DNA of 11,456 nucleotides, taken from NCBI GenBank assembly GCA_030601645.1, contig JAUWBQ010000041.1:1-11456 (forward strand). Reading direction: 5' to 3'. Below the pieces are notes generated by a model. It was given only the letters and a program-made list of their open reading frames with translations, was not told the DNA's origin and searched no databases. The position numbers and the translations under genes are program-made. Shown here piece by piece: positions 6,054-11,456 of the stretch (position 1 is its first letter; every line of letters begins with the position of its first letter). The stretch comes from Candidatus Bathyarchaeota archaeon. GTDB lineage: Archaea; Thermoproteota; Bathyarchaeia; TCS64.

Positions 6054-8387
6054 ATGAGCTTCGCGCTTGTCAACGACTCCAAGGCATCCGAGGCGACGGG
6101 GAAATTCCTGACTCTCATAATCACCACGGTGAGCCTGACTCTGTCCTTCACACTGATACCCCTCTTCCCATCCCCCTTGCCCATCATCGTGGCCTTCATC
6201 GTCGCATACGCAGTATACCGAGACCCCCCCATCGGGGCCTTCTTGGGCAGCATGATCATCCTCCTGGGGCTGTTCTACCACCTCTCCAGGATAGGCTTCT
6301 TCGAGCTGTTCCCCGGCCCCTGGATCAGGCTGCTCATCATGGTGATCCTCGTCCTGCCCTTCGTGATCATCCCCACCACGCTGACCAGCAACATCTCCAT
6401 CATCGCCATGGACATAGGCATAATCGCGGTCTCCCTCCTTTTCTTCAAGGAGACATTCTACCTGGCCGTGCCCCTGATACTGATCTTCGCCACCATCTAC
6501 AACAGGCGGGGGATCGTAGTCACCTTCTCGTACTACGCATTCATCTCCCTGCCCCTCCAGATCATGCAGTACCTCAAGATCTACCAGACGGGGGTCCCGC
6601 CCCCCCTCTACGCCCCCCTGAACATCATATTCAACGATATCCAGGAGGCGATGGGCCAGGTGAACCTCTCCGAGATCCACAAGATATTCAGCGTCATAGG
6701 CGGACAGCTCCTGAAGGCCACCAGCAGCGGGGGGGGCGTTGACCCGGCCCTATCCAGATTCGTCGACTCCCTCCCGGGCATGTTGTTATTCCTCATAATA
6801 ATCTCGGTCCTCATCTCGGTGACGGCCCTGATCAGCCTGAAGCTCCCCGAGCCCCTGAAGAACACCAGGCTGCCCCAGAGATACGAGGACGCTGTGATCT
6901 ACACCCTCCCGGCTGCCACCGCATCCGCCACGAACGTGATGTTCTTCTTCCTCCTGAGGAACCTCCGGGAGCCCCTCGCCTTCCAGGCCGTGGTGGACCC
7001 CCAGATAATGGTCCTCTCCACCTGCTTCACCATCCTCCTCTCGATCCCGATCTCCCTCTCCAAGTACCTCGGGGACATCAAGGACGTGCGGGTGGAGAGG
7101 ATCGAGGAGACACTGAAGAGTTCCGACGCCCTCCTCAAGGAGATGGAGCACTACATGGGGCTGATCGAGGAGACCCGGGGGCCCATACCGTCCTCCTTCC
7201 ACTCCCTCAGGACGAGGATGCTGATAGTGGCGGACGAGCTGAGGGACATGAACTCCAAGCTCCTCGCCGGAGACCTGAGGCTCAAGGAGGTGGACGACAT
7301 GATGAGGAGGATCCACGGCCCGCTCAGGGAGGAGGTCACCAACTTCAAGTGGCAGCTGGGGGTGGCCGTCGACGACTACATCATCACAATCAAGTTCGAG
7401 TACCTGGAATCCGTCAAGGACGTCCAAGACCTCGGCCTCGACATCGACTCCCCCGTGATAGAGGACCTCCCAGAGGGCGCGACCATGGAGATGAAGATAG
7501 GCTACATAGCCGATGTCATCGAGGCCGGCGGGGCCCTCGTGTCCGAGTTGATCTCCACATCCGACAGGATCTACGAGATCATCCACTCCCTCTTCGAGCC
7601 CTCCCTCCCCGGGGAGAGCCCGATACTCCAGATCTCCCGGGAGAACGCCGACAGGGACGACCCCTGGACGATCATCGACGCCATCATCTCGTCCCTGAAG
7701 AACTGGGAGAAGCAGTACTCCGCTGAGATAGAGAGGTCCACCAAGCCCATCAAGGACTCCGTGGAGACAATCATCGAGCTCAGCAAGAGGGAGTACACCC
7801 TCCTCCCCATCCTCGGGGACAGGTTCAACATGATCAAGACGCTGGCAAGCGAGCTCCAGGTGAAGGACTTCGGGGGTAACGGCGACGACCTCAAGGTCCT
7901 CAGGGTCATACTGATCCGGGACACGATCTTGGCCACGGTGGACGTCGTCGCCCGGGTCATAGGCATCCTCTACGACCACCTCAGGGATCTGGAGAAGACC
8001 ATCGACTCCCTGATGCCGATGGAGGACTATGAGTGGAACAAGAACCTCACCCTGGTGGACAGGATGAACGCCAGCCTCGAGGTCATCAACAACTACGGGG
8101 TGGAGGAGATCAGCGACATCATCAGCCACCTCTACCGGGTCCTCAGCTACATCGATGAGGCCGTGGACACCATCGAGTACTACAACGAGAGGCGGGAGCT
8201 CCTCCTAAACTTCAGCATCCTTGAGAAGAAGATAGGCAGGATCCTGGAGAAGAAGGGGGAGGTCCACCTCGACGACCTCGGCGTCTCCGAGAAATTCGGC
8301 AGGGAGTACATCAAGCTCTACCTGAGGAGACACTTCAGGGAGACCCCCCTCCAGGAGGTCGGCGACTCCCTCCGGAGGATAGGGTGA
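6054..8387 (+). CDS. Polytopic membrane protein with long helical cytoplasmic tail and winged-helix-like end
   Basis: Not a family I recognise. From ATG 6054 it has 777 residues. The first ~340 carry about eight to ten hydrophobic spans (for example FLTLIITTVSLTLSFTL near 18, IRLLIMVILVLPFVII near 91, MLLFLIIISVLISVTALI near 243 and VLSTCFTILLSIPISL near 320). A loop of about 70 residues (roughly 173-242) breaks the spans into groups. Residues ~345-715 are soluble and helical with coiled-coil character. The last ~60 residues (LEKKIGRILEKKG...LDDLGVSEKFG...YIKLYLRRH) resemble a winged-helix fold, perhaps for protein contact. GTG 6042 is an alternative start 12 bases upstream; ATG 6054 is preferred from the TATA spacing. 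The gene diverges from the pseudo-tubulin and overlaps the next gene by 1 bp. Inferred role: membrane platform for the tubulin-like scaffold. No transporter or enzyme motif is visible. Confidence 0.85.
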   Translation: MSFALVNDSKASEATGKFLTLIITTVSLTLSFTLIPLFPSPLPIIVAFIVAYAVYRDPPIGAFLGSMIILLGLFYHLSRIGFFELFPGPWIRLLIMVILVLPFVIIPTTLTSNISIIAMDIGIIAVSLLFFKETFYLAVPLILIFATIYNRRGIVVTFSYYAFISLPLQIMQYLKIYQTGVPPPLYAPLNIIFNDIQEAMGQVNLSEIHKIFSVIGGQLLKATSSGGGVDPALSRFVDSLPGMLLFLIIISVLISVTALISLKLPEPLKNTRLPQRYEDAVIYTLPAATASATNVMFFFLLRNLREPLAFQAVVDPQIMVLSTCFTILLSIPISLSKYLGDIKDVRVERIEETLKSSDALLKEMEHYMGLIEETRGPIPSSFHSLRTRMLIVADELRDMNSKLLAGDLRLKEVDDMMRRIHGPLREEVTNFKWQLGVAVDDYIITIKFEYLESVKDVQDLGLDIDSPVIEDLPEGATMEMKIGYIADVIEAGGALVSELISTSDRIYEIIHSLFEPSLPGESPILQISRENADRDDPWTIIDAIISSLKNWEKQYSAEIERSTKPIKDSVETIIELSKREYTLLPILGDRFNMIKTLASELQVKDFGGNGDDLKVLRVILIRDTILATVDVVARVIGILYDHLRDLEKTIDSLMPMEDYEWNKNLTLVDRMNASLEVINNYGVEEISDIISHLYRVLSYIDEAVDTIEYYNERRELLLNFSILEKKIGRILEKKGEVHLDDLGVSEKFGREYIKLYLRRHFRETPLQEVGDSLRRIG

Positions 8388-9313
8388 TGCCCAGGGCCGC
8401 GGGGAAGCTGCCCAAGGGCGCCTCCGGGGCCATAGAGGTGGTGGACGGCGTCGTCGTCATCCAGGAGGAGAGGGGGATCATAGGGAAGAGGCTCGTGAAG
8501 CTCGCAGAGTTCCCCGTCGTCGCGGCCACATCGACCCTCTTGGAGGACGGCCAGCCCCCCTTCAGGCTCCTCACGCGCCTCGCCATCAGGTACAAGGAGG
8601 GGAGCGAGGAGGCCGAGGAGATCTTCTTCTCGCAGGATGGAGAGGCCCTGGAGGCGATCAGGGCCATCATCGAGGCCGACATCGAGAGGCGCAGGATCGA
8701 GCTGAAACGGGATCTGGCGGAGCAGAGACGGGTCAGGGAGGCCCACATCCATCAGCTGACCCTCGTGCTGGAGCTCCTCGACCACGTGTTCCAGATACTG
8801 TTCCACCTGGACAAGGAGCCGAGGTGGCGCCCCATGAAGAGGCACCTCGCCGAGGCCGGGCGGATCATCGACGAGATGAGGGATCTGGCGGTCATCGCCC
8901 CCCTGAACTACGACGTCAACGGGCTCGCCGCAGCGGTCACCCGGAGGCTCGTCGACGGCATAAAGGAGGAGTGCTACGCCATCATCTCCATCGTCAACAG
9001 GGACGCGGAGAGGCTTGCCTACATCGAGGAGCCCACGAAGGGATTCGACCTGGAGCTCCACGAGATTTTCGTGAAATCCTACCTCCTAATGTGGGACATG
9101 AACCTGGGGGAGTACCTGGGGGAGGCCGTGGAAGAGGAGGAGCTCGACGAGTTCATGACCTACGTAGACAGGCTCGAGGGCCACGCGGTCTCAGACCTCT
9201 GCAGCAGAGGGCTGACGAGCGTGAAGAACCTGTATCTGCGGGATGGCATCAGCCCCCATTTTAACAGGATCAGGCTGTTGACGCACCAGTGCCTGAACAG
9301 CCTGATCGAATGA
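8387..9313 (+). CDS. Helical protein with possible PH-like N-terminal domain
   Basis: Not a family I recognise; 308 residues, soluble, with no membrane span. Residues ~12-97 alternate short beta strands (GAIEVVDGVVVIQEE, KLAEFPVVAATSTLL, LTRLAIRYK, EEIFFSQ) and finish in a helix (EALEAIRAIIEADI). That order is typical of PH-like domains, which often bind lipids or proteins. The rest (98-308) is nearly all helical, starting with a very charged helix RRRIELKRDLAEQRRVREAH. ATG 8387 shares its A with the TGA of the polytopic gene and has GGAGG at 8374-8378, 8 bases upstream; GTG 8384 is the alternative. Tight coupling implies a complex with the polytopic protein. Inferred role: membrane-proximal adaptor between that platform and the tubulin-like filament. 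The gene is certain; the fold assignment is tentative. Confidence 0.85.
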   Translation: MPRAAGKLPKGASGAIEVVDGVVVIQEERGIIGKRLVKLAEFPVVAATSTLLEDGQPPFRLLTRLAIRYKEGSEEAEEIFFSQDGEALEAIRAIIEADIERRRIELKRDLAEQRRVREAHIHQLTLVLELLDHVFQILFHLDKEPRWRPMKRHLAEAGRIIDEMRDLAVIAPLNYDVNGLAAAVTRRLVDGIKEECYAIISIVNRDAERLAYIEEPTKGFDLELHEIFVKSYLLMWDMNLGEYLGEAVEEEELDEFMTYVDRLEGHAVSDLCSRGLTSVKNLYLRDGISPHFNRIRLLTHQCLNSLIE

Positions 9314-9322
9314 ACTCGTAAG

Positions 9323-9337
9323 CCGTTTGTAGAACGG
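9323..9337 (+). terminator. Small stem-loop after the cluster, possible weak terminator
   Basis: CCGTT pairs with AACGG across a 5-base loop, ten bases past the stop of the PH-like protein. T-rich but broken sequence follows at 9352-9362. The stem is short, so this is only a possible end of the transcript. Confidence 0.25.
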
Positions 9338-9352
9338 ATAGGGGTTAACAAT

Positions 9353-9439
9353 TTACTTCTTTGACGCGATGGGATATTCCTTCATCTTGGACGTATCCTC
9401 AGGTGTACCAAGCACAGTGCCCGATATTGGTAAAAGCAT
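9353..9439 (-). CDS. Possible 28-residue small protein in the intergenic gap
   Basis: On the minus strand an ATG at 9439 opens a 28-codon frame ending in TAA, polar and Lys-rich at the end (MKEYPIASKK). It fills about half of an otherwise gene-free 177-bp gap. No Shine-Dalgarno sequence precedes it, and the nearest AT box (9444-9453) is too close for a leaderless start. It may equally be chance. I see no homology. Confidence 0.15.
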   Translation of the reverse strand: MLLPISGTVLGTPEDTSKMKEYPIASKK

Positions 9440-9443
9440 CTTA

Positions 9444-9453
9444 CTTTAAATAT
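9444..9453 (+). promoter_or_regulatory. TATA-box promoter for the 107-residue protein gene
   Basis: CTTTAAATAT is a near-ideal archaeal TATA box. It predicts a transcript start near 9475, leaving a leader of ~15 bases that contains the ribosome binding site AGGAGG (9477-9482). Confidence 0.65.
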
Positions 9454-9490
9454 CCCGGAAGTGCGACATGGGGTATAGGAGGCTAGATAC

Positions 9491-9814
9491 GTGAAGAGTT
9501 ACATCAAGCTCTACGGGCCTTCCATCGATAAAGGCATGGAGGCGCTCGAAGAGTTGCTCAAGGATCTCAAGAAGAGGTACCAGTACGGAAAGATGGTCTC
9601 CCACATCATCTCGGTGGTGGATCCATCCCTCGATCTCCTCACAGGGCAGCTGATTCGGGGTGGAAAAGAGTTCCTAGGGGAGGACGACTTCGTCATCAAG
9701 TGGGAGCAGATCCCCAGCTTCGATCAGGTCAGGGGATTGATTAGACAGATCGACGAGGCTCTACTGTACACGGGATGCAGATACACCATCACGACCAAGC
9801 CGGATAAAACCTAA
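9491..9814 (+). CDS. Small soluble protein of unknown function (107 aa)
   Basis: Not a family I recognise. It starts at GTG 9491, chosen because a strong Shine-Dalgarno sequence (AGGAGG at 9477-9482) lies 8 bases upstream. The sequence alternates a strand (YIKLYG), a charged helix (MEALEELLKDLKKRY), a central amphipathic stretch (VSHIISVVDPSLDLLTGQLI), a helix (FDQVRGLIRQIDEALL) and a final strand (CRYTITTK), suggesting a compact alpha/beta fold. There is no signal peptide, membrane span or catalytic motif. It has its own promoter, so it is probably not co-transcribed with the tubulin-like cluster, although it follows it on the same strand. It is followed by a T6 run that should end the transcript. 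A partner role in the cluster is possible but unsupported. Confidence 0.8.
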   Translation: MKSYIKLYGPSIDKGMEALEELLKDLKKRYQYGKMVSHIISVVDPSLDLLTGQLIRGGKEFLGEDDFVIKWEQIPSFDQVRGLIRQIDEALLYTGCRYTITTKPDKT

Positions 9815-9845
9815 AGATCTCGATGTTTCACGCTGAACGCTCAAA

Positions 9846-9851
9846 TTTTTT
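9846..9851 (+). terminator. T6 terminator after the 107-residue protein gene
   Basis: A run of six T's lies 32 bases past the stop codon, in the 54-bp gap before the convergent membrane protein gene. A U-run like this is enough for archaeal termination. Confidence 0.45.
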
Positions 9852-9868
9852 CACGTTCCCATCGCTTC

Positions 9869-10099
9869 TCAACGAGGCTTCCCAAACAGGTTTACGATTA
9901 TCGAGATCAAGGAGAGAAGGATGAGCAGGGGAGAGGTGACGAAGTAGAAGCCGTCCTTCCTGTACACCCATACAATGATCCATGGCAGCTTCTCGAGATT
10001 TGGGAGGTGGCGGGCGATGAAGGGGAGCATGACAAGGATGATGCCGCTCAATATGAGGATCAGCCCCATCACGGTGAAGGGCCTGTAATACGACTCCAT
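9869..10099 (-). CDS. DUF2905 family small membrane protein
   Basis: A 76-residue protein with two hydrophobic spans (FTVMGLILILSGIILVMLPFI and FVTSPLLILLSLISIIVNLF) joined by a ~25-residue loop. The layout matches DUF2905: span one, then Leu-Pro-rich LPNLEKLPW, an aromatic stretch ending DGFYF, then span two ending in a basic tail (GKPR). Family members in bacteria and archaea have this length; their function is unknown. ATG 10099 is used; in-frame GTG 10108 would add three residues and is also compatible with a leaderless start from the palindromic TATA element at 10128-10139. It shares that promoter region with the divergent adenylate kinase gene. Confidence 0.75.
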   Translation of the reverse strand: MESYYRPFTVMGLILILSGIILVMLPFIARHLPNLEKLPWIIVWVYRKDGFYFVTSPLLILLSLISIIVNLFGKPR

Positions 10100-10127
10100 C
10101 TCGCCCACTGTCTTATCCTTCTGAGCA

Positions 10128-10139
10128 TTTTATATAAAA
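10128..10139. promoter_or_regulatory. Palindromic TATA element between DUF2905 and adk genes
   Basis: TTTTATATAAAA is a perfect 12-bp palindrome that reads as a TATA box on both strands. Leftward it sits about 25-35 bases before the DUF2905 start codons. Rightward it would start a transcript near 10160, about 50 bases before the kinase coding region. Confidence 0.55.
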
Positions 10140-10141
10140 AT

Positions 10142-10183
10142 GGGGAATCCATAGAAAGTATTATAACAGCTATTGCATTCCCC
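10142..10183. repeat. Inverted repeat GGGGAAT / ATTCCCC upstream of adk
   Basis: GGGGAAT at 10142-10148 is repeated inverted as ATTCCCC at 10177-10183. The arms flank an AT-rich segment (AGTATTATAACAG at 10158-10170) that could itself be the kinase gene's TATA box, with transcription near 10190. In addition GAATCCAT occurs directly at 10145-10152 and 10190-10197. The layout would suit an operator, but seven- and eight-base matches can arise by chance. Confidence 0.3.
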
Positions 10184-10226
10184 GAACAAGAATCCATTGG
10201 AGTGAGCGGAGACGAGGATCGTTGTC

Positions 10227-10868
10227 ATGGGGCCTCCGGGTTCCGGCAAGGGAACCCGCGCGAAGATGATAGGAAAGATGTACCGCATCCCGGTCATCGC
10301 CGCCGGGGACATGCTCAGGGAGGCCGTAGCAAAGGGAACCGACGAAGGAGCGGTGGCCAGTGCCTACATGAGCCGGGGAGAGCTGGTCCCGGATGACATC
10401 GTGATAAGAATCACGGAGGAGCGTCTGAGCAAGCCCGACACGGAGAAGGGTTTCGTCCTCGACGGGTTCCCCCGGAGCATGAGGCAGGCGGTGGCCCTCG
10501 ATAGGATCCTCAAGAAGCAGAACGCCACCCTCGACACCCTGTTGTACGTCACTGCGAAACCGGACACCATAGTGGGTAGGCTGTCGCTGAGGAGATCGTG
10601 CCCCAAGTGCGGCGCAGTCTACCACCTCAGGGATATGCCACCCAAGGAGGAAGGGGTGTGTGATGAGTGCGGGGGTAGACTCATGCTGCGGGAGGACGAT
10701 GTGGAGGAGATCATCCGACACCGGTTCGAGGTGTACGAGAAGCAGACCTTCCCCATTCTAGAGAGGTATCAAGAGGCAGGCAAAATGAAAGAGATCAGCG
10801 GGAATCTCGACATCGACCAGATCCCGGGAGCCATCGAGGAGATCCTGGGGAAACCTCAGGTCTTGTAG
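10227..10868 (+). CDS. adk: Adenylate kinase, bacterial type with zinc LID
   Basis: Catalyses ATP + AMP = 2 ADP in the cytoplasm, balancing the adenylate pool. Numbered from ATG 10227 (213 residues): P-loop GPPGSGKGT (2-10), AMP-site residues around [16 protein letters not shown] (79-84), and a LID with four Cys (125, 128, 145, 148) in CPKC...CDEC, a zinc site of the long-LID type, followed by LREDD and a C-terminal helical end. This is the bacterial-type family, not the usual archaeal AdkA. The start is odd. In the same frame, RIVV directly precedes this ATG and is the family's first beta strand, but the codon that should be Met is ACG (10212-10214). A stop lies in frame at 10203-10205, and no ATG, GTG or TTG is available in between. 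GGAGTG at 10199-10204 is well spaced for ACG 10212. The true protein is probably 218 residues. Its 3' end overlaps the convergent adenosine-specific kinase by 13 bp. Confidence 0.93.
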   Translation: MGPPGSGKGTRAKMIGKMYRIPVIAAGDMLREAVAKGTDEGAVASAYMSRGELVPDDIVIRITEERLSKPDTEKGFVLDGFPRSMRQAVALDRILKKQNATLDTLLYVTAKPDTIVGRLSLRRSCPKCGAVYHLRDMPPKEEGVCDECGGRLMLREDDVEEIIRHRFEVYEKQTFPILERYQEAGKMKEISGNLDIDQIPGAIEEILGKPQVL

Positions 10869-11350
10869 CCGAACTTGCGGAGGAACTCCTTCCTCCATCT
10901 GATGCCTTCCTCATCTTCTACGCCGAGGGGCTTCTGGCCATCGATCACACCCAGGACCCCCCTCCCTTGCTCCGTCTCGGCTACGATGACCTCGAGGGGG
11001 TTCGCGGTGGCGGCGTGGATGTTGCAGACCTCGGGCACAACCTTGATCTGGTTCAGGACGTTTATTGGGAAGGCCTCCCTCATCAGAATCACGAAGGAGT
11101 GGCCACATCCCAGCCTGAGGGCGTTCTCGGCCGCCTTCTCCTTGAGCCCTTCATCGTTCCCCTCGTATCTCACCAGGCGATCGCCGGAGGATTCGCAGAA
11201 GGCGAGGCCGAACTTGACCGTGGGGGTGGATGAGGCCATTGCCTCGTAGAGGTCCTCGACGGTCTTTATGAAGTGGCTCTGGCCCAGGATCAGGTTGCAG
11301 CCCTCCGGGGTCTCTAGCTTCACGACTTCTAGCTCCATCCGCAAAACCAT
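10856..11350 (-). CDS. Adenosine-specific kinase (DUF355/COG1839 family)
   Basis: A 164-residue cytoplasmic protein of the archaeal family annotated as adenosine-specific kinase (PF04008). Diagnostic segments are [58 protein letters not shown] and the strongly conserved [19 protein letters not shown]. The family name comes from structural and ligand-binding work; physiological activity is less certain. Length is normal. Two starts are possible: ATG 11350 and ATG 11338 (MELEVVKLE), which better fits the usual family N-terminus. The promoter is weak (ATTAAG-like box at 11370-11375 on the minus strand). It converges on adk with overlapping 3' ends, and both act on adenine nucleosides or nucleotides, so the pairing may have functional meaning. 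Confidence 0.92.
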   Translation of the reverse strand: MVLRMELEVVKLETPEGCNLILGQSHFIKTVEDLYEAMASSTPTVKFGLAFCESSGDRLVRYEGNDEGLKEKAAENALRLGCGHSFVILMREAFPINVLNQIKVVPEVCNIHAATANPLEVIVAETEQGRGVLGVIDGQKPLGVEDEEGIRWRKEFLRKFGYKT

Positions 11351-11396
11351 GATAGATTCTTGTCAGGGGCTTAATGAGGGTTATGACCTGAAACAA

Positions 11397-11406
11397 AGAT
11401 ATTAAG
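11397..11406 (+). promoter_or_regulatory. Possible TATA box for the gene at the window edge
   Basis: AGATATTAAG is centred about 29 bases before ATG 11431, the spacing expected for a leaderless archaeal transcript. Confidence 0.35.
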
Positions 11407-11430
11407 ACGGAGTGCAAGATTCTAAACTGG

Positions 11431-11456
11431 ATGACCATAGAGAGGCGGCGTCAGGG
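11431..11456 (+). CDS. Possible 5' end of a gene running off the window
   Basis: ATG 11431 opens a frame reading MTIERRRQ to the window end without a stop. Only eight full codons are visible, so no product can be named. The support is the TATA-like box at the right distance and the direction away from the adenosine-specific kinase. Confidence 0.35.

Noticed and set aside
5952..6680. 242-codon minus-strand open frame
   Set aside because: It crosses the divergent promoter region and lies antisense to membrane spans; composition is that of a shadow frame.
6786..8129. 447-codon minus-strand open frame
   Set aside because: It lies antisense to the polytopic protein gene and its translation is a monotonous D/E/G/H/V/L/P composition, typical of the complement of GC-rich codons.
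8384..8386. GTG 8384 as start of the PH-like protein
   Set aside because: ATG 8387 has better spacing (8 bases) from GGAGG and overlaps the preceding stop in the common TGATG arrangement; GTG cannot be excluded.
10007..10396. 129-codon plus-strand open frame
   Set aside because: It runs antisense through the DUF2905 gene and out of frame into adk, with no family resemblance.

Overview
The window reads as archaeal DNA. Coding DNA is GC-rich and dense, with heavy use of AGG for Arg and ATC for Ile. The short intergenic gaps are AT-rich and carry archaeal TATA boxes, sometimes so close to the start codon that the mRNA would be leaderless, and U-tract terminators. The flanking genes are an archaeal/eukaryotic-type prolyl-tRNA synthetase, an archaeal adenosine-specific kinase (DUF355/COG1839) and a DUF2905 membrane protein. 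I cannot place the phylum from sequence alone; a mesophilic uncultivated lineage such as Bathyarchaeia or a methanogen relative would fit.

Layout. Positions 1-1014 are the 3' end of proS. Positions 1212-9313 hold five genes that look like one system. They are: a secreted, single-pass, probably N-glycosylated membrane protein; an 886-residue FtsZ/tubulin-superfamily GTPase with a long helical and coiled-coil region inside it; on the opposite strand, a 379-residue protein that I read as a second, degenerate FtsZ/tubulin homologue without the nucleotide-binding loops; a large polytopic membrane protein with a ~430-residue helical cytoplasmic tail; and a helical protein with a possible PH-like N-terminal domain. 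The first two genes abut with no gap. The pseudo-tubulin and the polytopic gene diverge from interlocked promoters only 47 bp apart. The last two overlap by 1 bp. Positions 9444-9814 carry a small unrecognised soluble protein with its own promoter.

Positions 9869-11350 return to ordinary archaeal genes: a DUF2905 membrane protein, a bacterial-type zinc-LID adenylate kinase and, convergent with it and overlapping by 13 bp, the adenosine-specific kinase. A possible leaderless gene starts at 11431 and runs off the window.

Working model (inference): the tubulin-like GTPase forms a membrane-linked filament or scaffold. The single-pass protein ties it to the cell surface, the polytopic protein anchors it in the membrane, the PH-like helical protein acts as an adaptor, and the pseudo-tubulin caps or regulates it. 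I see no known division partner (SepF, FtsA, CdpB, ESCRT/Cdv) beside it, so its job could be cell shape, membrane remodelling or division. The adenylate kinase is the other oddity: the codon where the family's start methionine should lie is ACG, not ATG.
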